The position numbers and the translations under genes were made by a program. Below, in pieces: positions 6,911 to 13,220 of a stretch of 18,037 nt of DNA. How positions within the stretch are numbered: the first letter of the stretch is position 1; each line of letters begins with the position of its first letter. The notes under the pieces were generated by a model. The model was given only the letters and a program-made list of their open reading frames with translations, searched no databases and had not been told where the DNA came from. Origin of the DNA: Lachnoclostridium sp. UBA1434 (lineage in GTDB: Bacteria > Bacillota > Clostridia > Lachnospirales > Lachnospiraceae); contig DCTS01000062.1 of assembly GCA_002329645.1 (NCBI GenBank), positions 6,820-24,856 on the forward strand, written 5' to 3'.

Positions 6911-7458
6911 TTTCAAATAAAAACGTAATTAAAACAACCGTTTACACAATTGCGGCAATAGCTGTGCTGACTCTTCTATACCGGAAATCCGGTTTGTACT
7001 ACAGAACGCCAATATACCTTCCGTTTATATCGCAGCGGCTTAACCGTTACGATCTCACCATGGTCAAAGGTGAGGAATATAAGCTTTATATCTACAGAAT
7101 TAATAAGAGGGTTTCATGGTCGAGCAGCAATTTCAGAGTAGCTTTTGTCAATTTAAGCGGGAGGGTATATGCCCTGCAGCATGGAAAAGCATATATTACA
7201 GCAAGGGTTGGAGATAAGAAATATAAATGCAGAGTCAACGTTATTGATTTAAATAAGGATAAGCTGTCTATGAGGGCTGGCGATACCTATCATCTCAGGG
7301 TATTGGGCAGCTCATTTTTTGCCACTTATAAAAGCAGTAATAAAAAGGTTGCAAAGGTCAGTATGTTCGGCAGGGTTAAGGCTTTGAGAAAAGGAAGGGC
7401 TGTGATTACTGTCAAGGTAAGGGGAAAGAGCCTAAAGTGTATTGTAACGGTCAATTAG
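6883..7458 (+). CDS. Membrane-anchored protein with two Ig-like (BIG2-type) domains
   Basis: A 191-residue, very basic protein. Residues 16-33 form one membrane segment after a lysine-containing N-terminus, so the rest should lie outside the cell. Two repeats follow, about 57-121 and 126-191. Each begins L(T/S)M plus a short turn and contains a (W/Y)xSSN strand, a GRVxAL turn, a GxAxIT(A/V)xV strand and KCxVxV at the end, which is the bacterial Ig-like group 2 pattern. Such domains are common in surface proteins and often bind other proteins or sugars, but no enzyme domain or sorting signal is attached here. The ribosome binding site (GGCGGG, 6870-6875) is weak. It lies between pdp and a wall carboxypeptidase gene; its role is unknown. 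Confidence 0.8.
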   Translation: MKKLSLHSIFSNKNVIKTTVYTIAAIAVLTLLYRKSGLYYRTPIYLPFISQRLNRYDLTMVKGEEYKLYIYRINKRVSWSSSNFRVAFVNLSGRVYALQHGKAYITARVGDKKYKCRVNVIDLNKDKLSMRAGDTYHLRVLGSSFFATYKSSNKKVAKVSMFGRVKALRKGRAVITVKVRGKSLKCIVTVN

Positions 7459-7538
7459 CACAGACAAATTTACATCAGCATGGTCTAAAAGCAATGGGAC
7501 TTGATTAGAATATTAATAATGCTATTTTGGTGTCTGCT

Positions 7539-8768
7539 ATGAAAAAAATACTTTCCGTCCTTATATTAGCAGCAATGCTTGCCCCCATACTTACAAAGCC
7601 ATATGCAAATGCAAAAATAAACGGCACAACTCCCGATATCGGTGATATAGCCATACCTGTCACAGCAATGACCGATGCATCGCTGGAGCTTCTATCGCCG
7701 TCGGCGGTGCTGATGGAAGGCTCCACCGGAACCGTCATATACGAAAAGAACAAGGATGAGAAGTTAAGACCTGCAAGTATTACAAAAATCATGACGCTTC
7801 TTTTGATTTTCGAAGCCCTTGACTCAGGCCAGATAAAGCTGATGGACGAGGTAAGCATAAGTGAACATGCGGCTTCTATGGGAGGCTCACAGGTATATCT
7901 TGAGCCCTATGAAATACAAAATGTAGATACCCTTATTAAATGCATAAGTATAAGCAGCGCCAACGATGCCTCGGTGGCAATGGCGGAGCATATAGCCGGT
8001 TCCGAGGAAGAGTTTGTGGCAAGAATGAACGAAAGGGCCAAGGAGCTTGGTATGAAGAATACCAATTTCGTTAACTGCTGCGGACTGGACGAGGATAACC
8101 ATTATTCAACCGCTTATGACGTTGCCCTTATGTCCCGCGAGCTGATAACGAAATTCCCTGAGATAAGCAATTATTGCACAGTGTGGATGGATACCTTCGT
8201 ACATACGACCAAGAAGGGCAGGATAGAATTCGGGCTTACCAATACAAACAAGCTGATAAAATCATACAAGGGCATAACCGGGCTTAAAACCGGCTCTACA
8301 AGCATCGCAAAATACTGTCTTTCGGCAACTGCAAGAAGAAATAATATGGATCTGATTGCAGTAATAATGGCCTCACCGGATACAAAAACCAGATTCATGG
8401 AGGCAGCCAAGCTTCTTAACCACGGCTATGCCAATTATAGCATATATATCGATGACAATCTTAATACGGTTATTTCACCTGTTAAGGTTGTAAAAGGAGT
8501 GCAGGATACAGTTACAGGAAAGCCTGCAGGACAATTCTCATACCTGTGTAAAAAGGGAGTCAAGCCTGAGGAAATTCGAAAGGTTGTTGTAACAAACGAA
8601 GAGCAAAAAGCTCCGGTTGAAGCAGGCAAAAAGCTGGGAGAGATAGTATATTACTATGGGAACGATAAAATCGGCATGGTGGATATACTTGCCGCATATG
8701 CCGTAGACAAGGCAGGCTATAAAGACTGCCTGAAAAAGGTGGTACACAGGTACTTTATCGCACAGTAA
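7539..8768 (+). CDS. D-alanyl-D-alanine carboxypeptidase (serine type, DacF-like)
   Basis: A 409-residue penicillin-binding protein of the S11 family, which trims the last D-Ala from peptidoglycan stem peptides outside the membrane. A signal peptide is visible at 1-25 (likely cleavage after ANA). The three active-site motifs are Ser80-x-x-Lys83 (PASITK), Ser140-Ala-Asn142 and Lys250-Thr-Gly252. The C-terminal PBP5-like beta domain follows from about 305, with a short tail that may contact the membrane. I chose ATG 7539 because it begins the signal peptide. TTG 7527 and GTG 7530 are in frame, and none of the three has a convincing Shine-Dalgarno sequence, unlike every neighbour. A second member of the family lies at 15054-16376. 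Confidence 0.92.
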   Translation: MKKILSVLILAAMLAPILTKPYANAKINGTTPDIGDIAIPVTAMTDASLELLSPSAVLMEGSTGTVIYEKNKDEKLRPASITKIMTLLLIFEALDSGQIKLMDEVSISEHAASMGGSQVYLEPYEIQNVDTLIKCISISSANDASVAMAEHIAGSEEEFVARMNERAKELGMKNTNFVNCCGLDEDNHYSTAYDVALMSRELITKFPEISNYCTVWMDTFVHTTKKGRIEFGLTNTNKLIKSYKGITGLKTGSTSIAKYCLSATARRNNMDLIAVIMASPDTKTRFMEAAKLLNHGYANYSIYIDDNLNTVISPVKVVKGVQDTVTGKPAGQFSYLCKKGVKPEEIRKVVVTNEEQKAPVEAGKKLGEIVYYYGNDKIGMVDILAAYAVDKAGYKDCLKKVVHRYFIAQ

Positions 8769-8789
8769 AGAACAGATAACAGATATATG

Positions 8790-8876
8790 TGCGAAATTAT
8801 AGATATGTACTATATATACGCAATAATACGCATGCCTAATCATACGTACATACGGTTATATGCGCTATAATTCGCA
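8790..8876. repeat. Long imperfect inverted repeat
   Basis: 8790-8802 pairs with 8865-8876 (12 bp with one bulged A). After a small gap, TATGTAC at 8804-8810 pairs with GTACATA at 8846-8852. Between the arms are two ATACGCA copies 10 bp apart. There is no T-run at either end. Confidence 0.5.
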
Positions 8877-8963
8877 TTAACAATCACATGTAAGTGTAGC
8901 TTTAAGAGAGCGTAACAATACTCATTCTTAATTTTACACAAGCATAATATTTGCAGCATACTA

Positions 8964-9008
8964 ATACGCAAGTGTAACTTTCAGCAGCGCAGAGTTACGC
9001 TTGCGTAT
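8964..9008. repeat. 16-bp stem-loop
   Basis: 8964-8979 and 8993-9008 are inverted with 15 of 16 Watson-Crick pairs and one G-T pair, around a 13-nt loop. Neither side is followed by T residues, so a terminator is unlikely; an operator or RNA structure is possible. Confidence 0.65.
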
Positions 9009-9045
9009 AGTTAATAAAGGGCAATAAATGGGCTATAAGTTGCCG

Positions 9046-9074
9046 TTGACACAAACAACCCTTATTAGTATAGT
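9046..9074 (+). promoter_or_regulatory. Consensus promoter of the metallophosphoesterase-scpAB operon
   Basis: TTGACA (9046-9051) and TATAGT (9069-9074) are 17 bp apart. An inverted repeat with one bulge (9012-9021 with 9059-9067) covers the -35 and spacer and could be an operator. The transcript would begin near 9081, with a leader of about 84 nt. Confidence 0.75.
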
Positions 9075-9111
9075 ATAATAAGTATGAAACAGCGTTAAGC
9101 TTTATAATCAG

Positions 9112-9153
9112 CCTTCCGGCAGCATTATGATGCCCACAGGCCGGCAGGGTTTT
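9112..9153 (+). promoter_or_regulatory. Leader hairpin before the metallophosphoesterase gene
   Basis: 9112-9120 pairs with 9140-9148 (8 of 9 pairs, GC-rich), with a small GCAT/ATGC hairpin in the loop. GTTTT follows directly and then the AAGGAG ribosome binding site. It resembles a weak intrinsic terminator placed in a leader, so attenuation is possible but unproven. Confidence 0.4.
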
Positions 9154-9164
9154 AAGGAGAGCAT

Positions 9165-10070
9165 ATGCCTTTTTTATGGACATTATTAGGTCTGATTGGT
9201 TTTGCCTTTATATATTCTGTAATTGACACAAGATTTTTTACTGTTACGAAATATTGCCTTACAACTGACAGGCTTCAGGCGGAGAATGAGGGATTTTCCT
9301 TCGTTGTGCTTGCCGATCTTCACAATAATACCTTTGGAAAAAACAACAGCAAGCTGGTGAATATGATTTCCGGGCTAAAGCCTGATTTTATTGTTGCGGC
9401 AGGCGACATTGCAACCAAGGGGAAGAGATGCTGCCCCGGATATGCTTTTGAACTGATGAAGAGCCTGGCAAGCCTATGTCCCATATATTATGCCATGGGA
9501 AATCATGAGCAGTATTTCCTGGCGCTTCTTAAGGATGATTCGGATAAAAAGCCTCACCTTAAAAAATCCTGGCTGGAATTCTATAATAGGTTAAGCGACA
9601 TTGGAGTCATCTTCCTGGATAATAAAACAGTAACTGCCGATTATGGCAAAGAGACGATCAGTATAACCGGAATTACCATCGAAAGTGATTATTACGGTGC
9701 AGGCAGGGCCTCAGGAATGGCTGAGGATTATATAGAAAGCCTTGTTCTAAGAAGGCCTGAGAATGAATACAAGCTAATGATAGCCCATAATCCTGTATAT
9801 TTTTCCGAATATGCGGGCTGGGGTGCCGACCTTGTTATATCGGGTCATATTCATGGCGGACTTATAAGACTTGGGAGGCTGGGAGGATTTCTTTCTCCCC
9901 AGTATCGCTTTTTTCCTAGATATTATCAGGGCATTTATGAAGAATACGGCAGTACGATGATAGTATCCAGGGGTCTTGGCACTCATTCCTATATGCCGAG
10001 GCTGTTCAACAGGCCGGAGCTTATATATGTACAAATAAAAGGGGCAAATCAGAAACCGACAAAAAATTAA
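9165..10070 (+). CDS. Membrane-anchored metallophosphoesterase (YkuE/YaeI-like)
   Basis: A 301-residue calcineurin-like phosphoesterase with one N-terminal membrane segment (about 3-20) and the catalytic domain facing outward. The dinuclear metal-site motifs are complete and in order: Asp51-x-His53 (ADLHNN), Gly80-Asp81, GNHE at 112-115, His208 (IAHNP) and GHIHGG at 227-232. Family members cleave phosphomonoesters or diesters, and some of this membrane type act on lipid or wall precursors; the substrate here is unknown. AAGGAGA at 9154-9160 precedes the ATG. The gene has its own promoter and leads directly into scpA after 43 bp with no strong terminator, so the three genes probably form an operon. 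Any functional tie to chromosome segregation is not shown. Confidence 0.88.
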   Translation: MPFLWTLLGLIGFAFIYSVIDTRFFTVTKYCLTTDRLQAENEGFSFVVLADLHNNTFGKNNSKLVNMISGLKPDFIVAAGDIATKGKRCCPGYAFELMKSLASLCPIYYAMGNHEQYFLALLKDDSDKKPHLKKSWLEFYNRLSDIGVIFLDNKTVTADYGKETISITGITIESDYYGAGRASGMAEDYIESLVLRRPENEYKLMIAHNPVYFSEYAGWGADLVISGHIHGGLIRLGRLGGFLSPQYRFFPRYYQGIYEEYGSTMIVSRGLGTHSYMPRLFNRPELIYVQIKGANQKPTKN

Positions 10071-10113
10071 ACACTCTGCAGCAATACTGTGCAGGAAAAA
10101 TCAGAGGGATTAT

Positions 10114-10887
10114 ATGGCCATATCTGTTAAGCTTGAGGCATTTGAGGGTCCGCTGGATCTGTTGCTTCATTTAATTGACAAGAACAAAATAAATATCTAC
10201 GACATACCGATAGTAATGATTACTGACCAGTACCTGGAATATATTCAGGGCATGCAGGAAAAGAACATGGATGTAATGAGTGAATTCCTGCTTATGGCAG
10301 CAACGCTTATTAATATCAAGTCCAGAATGCTGCTTCCGGTCGAGGAAGAGGATGAGGAGGAAACCGACCCCAGACAGGAGCTGGTGGACAGGCTTCTGGA
10401 ATATAAAATGTATAAGTATATTTCGGAGGAGCTTAAAGATATGCAGGAGGGTGCTTCAAAAGCCTGCTTCAAGCCTCCGACAATTCCTGAGGAAATTGCG
10501 GATTTTAAGGAAGAGATAGATGTAAACGAGCTTATTGCGGACCTGACTCTGGGAAAGCTTCACGAAATATTCAAATCCCTTATGAAAAAGCAGGAGGACA
10601 AGATTGATCCCATCAGGTCCAAGTTTGGCAAGATAGAGAACGAAGAGGTTGACTTTACTAAGAAATTCATAGAAATACAGGAGTACGGCCTGGCTCATAA
10701 GAAGTTTACGCTTAAGACCCTGATAAAATCACAGCACGGAAAGATGGAGATTATAGTGGCGTTCTTAAGCATCCTTGAGCTTATTAAGCTGGGGAGGGTA
10801 TATATCGAGCAGGAAGACGGCTCTGACGATATTCAGATTACATACATCGCATCCGATATAATTCAAATTGAGGAGGTCGGACTATAA
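10114..10887 (+). CDS. scpA: Segregation and condensation protein A (kleisin)
   Basis: A 257-residue ScpA, the kleisin subunit that bridges the SMC heads and binds a ScpB dimer to form the bacterial condensin. The N-terminal SMC-neck-binding region is recognisable from its family opening (LEAFEGPLDLLLHLIDKNKI, 7-26) and the PIVMITDQYLEYI helix. An acidic, flexible middle (about 74-160) includes the EEEDEEETDP stretch. A winged-helix C-terminal domain (about 185-255, including IVAFLSILELIKLGRV) contacts the SMC cap. The length is normal. An AGAGGG sequence lies about 5 nt before ATG 10114. The stop codon overlaps the scpB start (TAATG), so the two subunits are translationally coupled. Confidence 0.96.
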   Translation: MAISVKLEAFEGPLDLLLHLIDKNKINIYDIPIVMITDQYLEYIQGMQEKNMDVMSEFLLMAATLINIKSRMLLPVEEEDEEETDPRQELVDRLLEYKMYKYISEELKDMQEGASKACFKPPTIPEEIADFKEEIDVNELIADLTLGKLHEIFKSLMKKQEDKIDPIRSKFGKIENEEVDFTKKFIEIQEYGLAHKKFTLKTLIKSQHGKMEIIVAFLSILELIKLGRVYIEQEDGSDDIQITYIASDIIQIEEVGL

Positions 10888-11459
10888 TGGGAATCAAATA
10901 TGTTCAGGCACAAATAGAGGCAATCCTGTTTACAATGGGAGAAGCGGTTGAGTTGGAGCGCCTGGCCGCTGCAATCGACCATGATGAGGAAACGACCAAA
11001 AAAATTATACTGGATATGATGGATCAATATGAAAGAGAGGAGCGCGGCGTACATATAATTGAGCTGGACGGTTCCTACCAGCTTTGCACAAAGCCCTCTC
11101 TGTATGAAAGCATAATGCGCATAACCCATGTACCTAAAAAGCATATACTTACTGATGTACTTCTTGAGACACTATCCATCATTGCATATAAGCAGCCGGT
11201 AACCAGGCTGCAGATTGAAGCAATAAGGGGTGTAAAATGCGATCATGCCATCAATAAGCTTATAGAATACAACCTGATTTGTGAAGCGGGAAGGATGGAT
11301 GCTCCCGGAAGACCGATACTTTTCGGAACTACGGAGGAATTCCTGCGTGCCTTTGGACTGAGATCGCTGGATAGCCTTCCGCCGATGGACAAGGAAAAGC
11401 TTGAGGACTTCAAGCTTGAAGCCGAGGAGGAAGCAGAACAGCTTAAGCTGGATATTTAA
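10887..11459 (+). CDS. scpB: Segregation and condensation protein B
   Basis: A 190-residue ScpB, which forms dimers through tandem winged-helix domains (about 1-80 and 85-160) and clamps the central part of ScpA in the SMC condensin. Typical segments are QAQIEAILFTMGEAV near the start, LETLSIIAYKQPVTRLQIE at 91-109 and the signature RPILFGTTEEFLRAFGL (140-156). An acidic Glu-rich tail ends the protein. The ATG overlaps the last base of the scpA stop codon, and AGGAGG (10871-10876) inside scpA is 10 nt upstream. No strong terminator follows. The next gene has its own promoter candidate 18 bp after the stop. Confidence 0.96.
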   Translation: MGIKYVQAQIEAILFTMGEAVELERLAAAIDHDEETTKKIILDMMDQYEREERGVHIIELDGSYQLCTKPSLYESIMRITHVPKKHILTDVLLETLSIIAYKQPVTRLQIEAIRGVKCDHAINKLIEYNLICEAGRMDAPGRPILFGTTEEFLRAFGLRSLDSLPPMDKEKLEDFKLEAEEEAEQLKLDI

Positions 11460-11477
11460 ATAGTAAAAAGAAACATA

Positions 11478-11506
11478 TTGTTAATAGGAGACTGAACAGG
11501 TATACA
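11478..11506 (+). promoter_or_regulatory. Candidate promoter of the SGNH lipoprotein gene
   Basis: TTGTTA (11478-11483) and TATACA (11501-11506) are 17 bp apart, each matching 4-5 of 6 consensus bases. The remaining leader to 11609 is purine-rich and otherwise featureless. Confidence 0.5.
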
Positions 11507-11609
11507 AGCAAATTAGATAGATATATAAGAAAGATTAGGCATATAAGGGGAGAAAACAGATACGTATTAGAAGTTAATATAGGTATAAATATTACGAGGG
11601 GAGAGAAGT

Positions 11610-13019
11610 ATGCGCATATTAAGAGCAGCTTCATTTATTATTTTAGCACTGATGTTATCATTACTGACAGCAGGATGCAGCAGAAGCACCAATCAGCAGC
11701 CCGACGATACAGAAAATGTTTCCGATACGGATACAGAAAGTGTTTCCGATACGGATACAGATAAAGCTTCCTCTTTGGATAATGATCAGAGCAGTGAAAA
11801 ATCTGCATTGAATGAGAGTACCGACTCGGAATCTAAAACTGCAGACAGTTCTACAGCCGTAGAAAGGCCTGAAATCAGGCTTATTACCGATCAGGGTGTT
11901 CCTTCCTTTGATAATAGTTATCTTACGGAGGAGATGTTACTGAATGCAGTGCCGGCCACAGGAGATATAACAAGGCTTTTATCTGTAATGCAAAGGGCAA
12001 GAAATAAAGAGGAGATCACTATCGGAGTTATCGGTGGTTCTATAACCCAGGGTTCCCTTGCCACCTCATCCGATAAATCATATGCTGCTTTGTTTTACAA
12101 ATGGTGGCTTGAAGCATTTCCCGAGACGAAGATTAACTTTGTAAATGCAGGAATTGGCGCCACCAATTCATATCTGGGTGTGCATCGCGTAGACAATGAT
12201 CTTCTGGATAAGGAGCCCGATGTTATAGTTGTGGAGTTCTCGGTCAATGACAGCGATACTTTATTCTATAAGCAAAGCTATGAATCCCTCATAAGAAAGA
12301 TACTTAATGCTGACAACAATCCTGCGGTAATCCTGTTATTTATGACAATGGAGGACGGCACCAGCGTACAGCCCTCTCATATGCATATCGGCTTCTGGTA
12401 TGACCTGCCAAGATTAAGCTACAGGGATGCAGTGCTTAAGGAGATTGAAAAAGGTACATTTACCTGGAAGGATATCTCGCCCGATAACATCCATCCCAAT
12501 GATAAGGGGCATCAGATAGCAGGTGAAATTCTCTGGGGATATCTTAATATGGTTTATAAGGAGCTTGAAGCCAGGGCACAGGATGAGATTATAGAAGCTT
12601 CTCCTATTGATAAAAAGCCCCTTCTTGATGACTCATACAGCCAGGCAGCCATTTATGATTCTACAGTTATAGAACCAATACAATACGGAAGCTTTGAAAA
12701 GAAGGATATTCAATATGTAATTAAACACAGTTGGACGGTAACCGAGGGTGATGAGCCCATTATATTTGAAACAGAGGCACAAAATATCGGAATATTGTTT
12801 TACAAGACTATTATCGGCGACGGAGGGCAGTTTGAGGTTTATGTGGACGGCAAGCATGTGAGGACTATTGATGCACATTTTGAAAGAGGCTGGGGGAATT
12901 ATGCTGAAGCGGTCGAGGTCTACAGCTCCCATGAGAAGCAATCCCATACCATTGAGATAAGAAAGTCAAAGAACTCTACAGGAAATGTGCTTAACCTGCT
13001 TGGCTTATTGATATCATAG
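11610..13019 (+). CDS. SGNH/GDSL-hydrolase lipoprotein
   Basis: A 469-residue surface lipoprotein. The signal peptide ends in the lipobox LTAGC with Cys23 as the lipidated residue. A Ser/Thr/Asp-rich linker (24-90) includes two copies of VSDTDT encoded by a 24-bp tandem repeat. The SGNH hydrolase domain (about 95-325) has the four blocks: GGSIT with Ser144, Gly183 (AGIGA), Asn213 (EFSVND) and Asp292-x-x-His295. A C-terminal beta-rich region (about 355-469) with YVDGK and a TIEIRKS strand resembles a carbohydrate-esterase accessory domain. Likely activity is removal of acetyl groups from an extracellular polysaccharide or peptidoglycan, but the substrate is inferred. AGGGGAG lies 6 nt before ATG. 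It is convergent with the sortase gene and has no sorting signal, so it is not its substrate. Confidence 0.85.
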   Translation: MRILRAASFIILALMLSLLTAGCSRSTNQQPDDTENVSDTDTESVSDTDTDKASSLDNDQSSEKSALNESTDSESKTADSSTAVERPEIRLITDQGVPSFDNSYLTEEMLLNAVPATGDITRLLSVMQRARNKEEITIGVIGGSITQGSLATSSDKSYAALFYKWWLEAFPETKINFVNAGIGATNSYLGVHRVDNDLLDKEPDVIVVEFSVNDSDTLFYKQSYESLIRKILNADNNPAVILLFMTMEDGTSVQPSHMHIGFWYDLPRLSYRDAVLKEIEKGTFTWKDISPDNIHPNDKGHQIAGEILWGYLNMVYKELEARAQDEIIEASPIDKKPLLDDSYSQAAIYDSTVIEPIQYGSFEKKDIQYVIKHSWTVTEGDEPIIFETEAQNIGILFYKTIIGDGGQFEVYVDGKHVRTIDAHFERGWGNYAEAVEVYSSHEKQSHTIEIRKSKNSTGNVLNLLGLLIS

Positions 13020-13064
13020 AATATATAAATATATTAAGGATATTAAACTGATATTTTTATCGGA

Positions 13065-13154
13065 AAAATGCCCTGCCGGCAGTATCATCCAATGACTTAA
13101 TCGTCATATAATCAACGGTGTATTACCGGGATGAAACTATCGGCAGGGCATTTT
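13065..13154. terminator. Bidirectional terminator-like inverted repeat with long loop
   Basis: 14-bp perfect arms (13065-13078 and 13141-13154; core ATGCCCTGCCG) end in A4 on one side and T4 on the other, as expected for a terminator read from both strands between convergent genes. Pairing continues inward at 9 of 12 positions, around a large loop holding a small ATGAC/GTCAT hairpin. The long loop is unusual for a terminator; a small palindromic repeat element is an alternative. Confidence 0.6.
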
Positions 13155-13189
13155 ATCATAGGAATATATATCAGTTAATCGTGATTCGC

Positions 13190-13207
13190 TCATGACATAA
13201 GTCATGA
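13190..13207. repeat. Short perfect hairpin after the sortase stop codon
   Basis: TCATGAC and GTCATGA flank a 4-nt ATAA loop, 14 bp past the sortase stop on its strand. There is no T-run; it may stabilise the 3' end of the mRNA. Confidence 0.5.
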
Positions 13208-13220
13208 ATTCATAACCTGT

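Larger units (their letters stand above)
8769..9164. other. Palindrome-rich 396-bp spacer
   Basis: No gene is seen on either strand. The spacer holds two large inverted repeats, three direct copies of ATACGCA (8816, 8826, 8964) and one inverted copy (9002-9008), and a 12-bp direct repeat with one mismatch (8892-8903 and 8970-8981). A consensus promoter and leader hairpin for the metallophosphoesterase gene are at its right end. A 7-bp inverted repeat (8758-8764 with 8788-8794) overlaps the carboxypeptidase stop and may help end that transcript. It could encode a small structured RNA. Confidence 0.5.

Noticed and set aside
6883..7458. Ig-like protein as a substrate of the sortase
   Set aside because: LPFIS at 46-50 is near the N-terminus and is not LPxTG. 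There is no C-terminal sorting signal with hydrophobic tail.
8769..9164. tRNA or known riboswitch in the long spacer
   Set aside because: No cloverleaf, TTCRA loop or recognisable aptamer core was found; only simple inverted repeats.
11443..11634. Minus-strand frame encoding a 63-residue, very hydrophobic peptide
   Set aside because: The hydrophobicity comes from reading the complement of a purine-rich leader. It has no ribosome binding site and overlaps the scpB end and the lipoprotein start.
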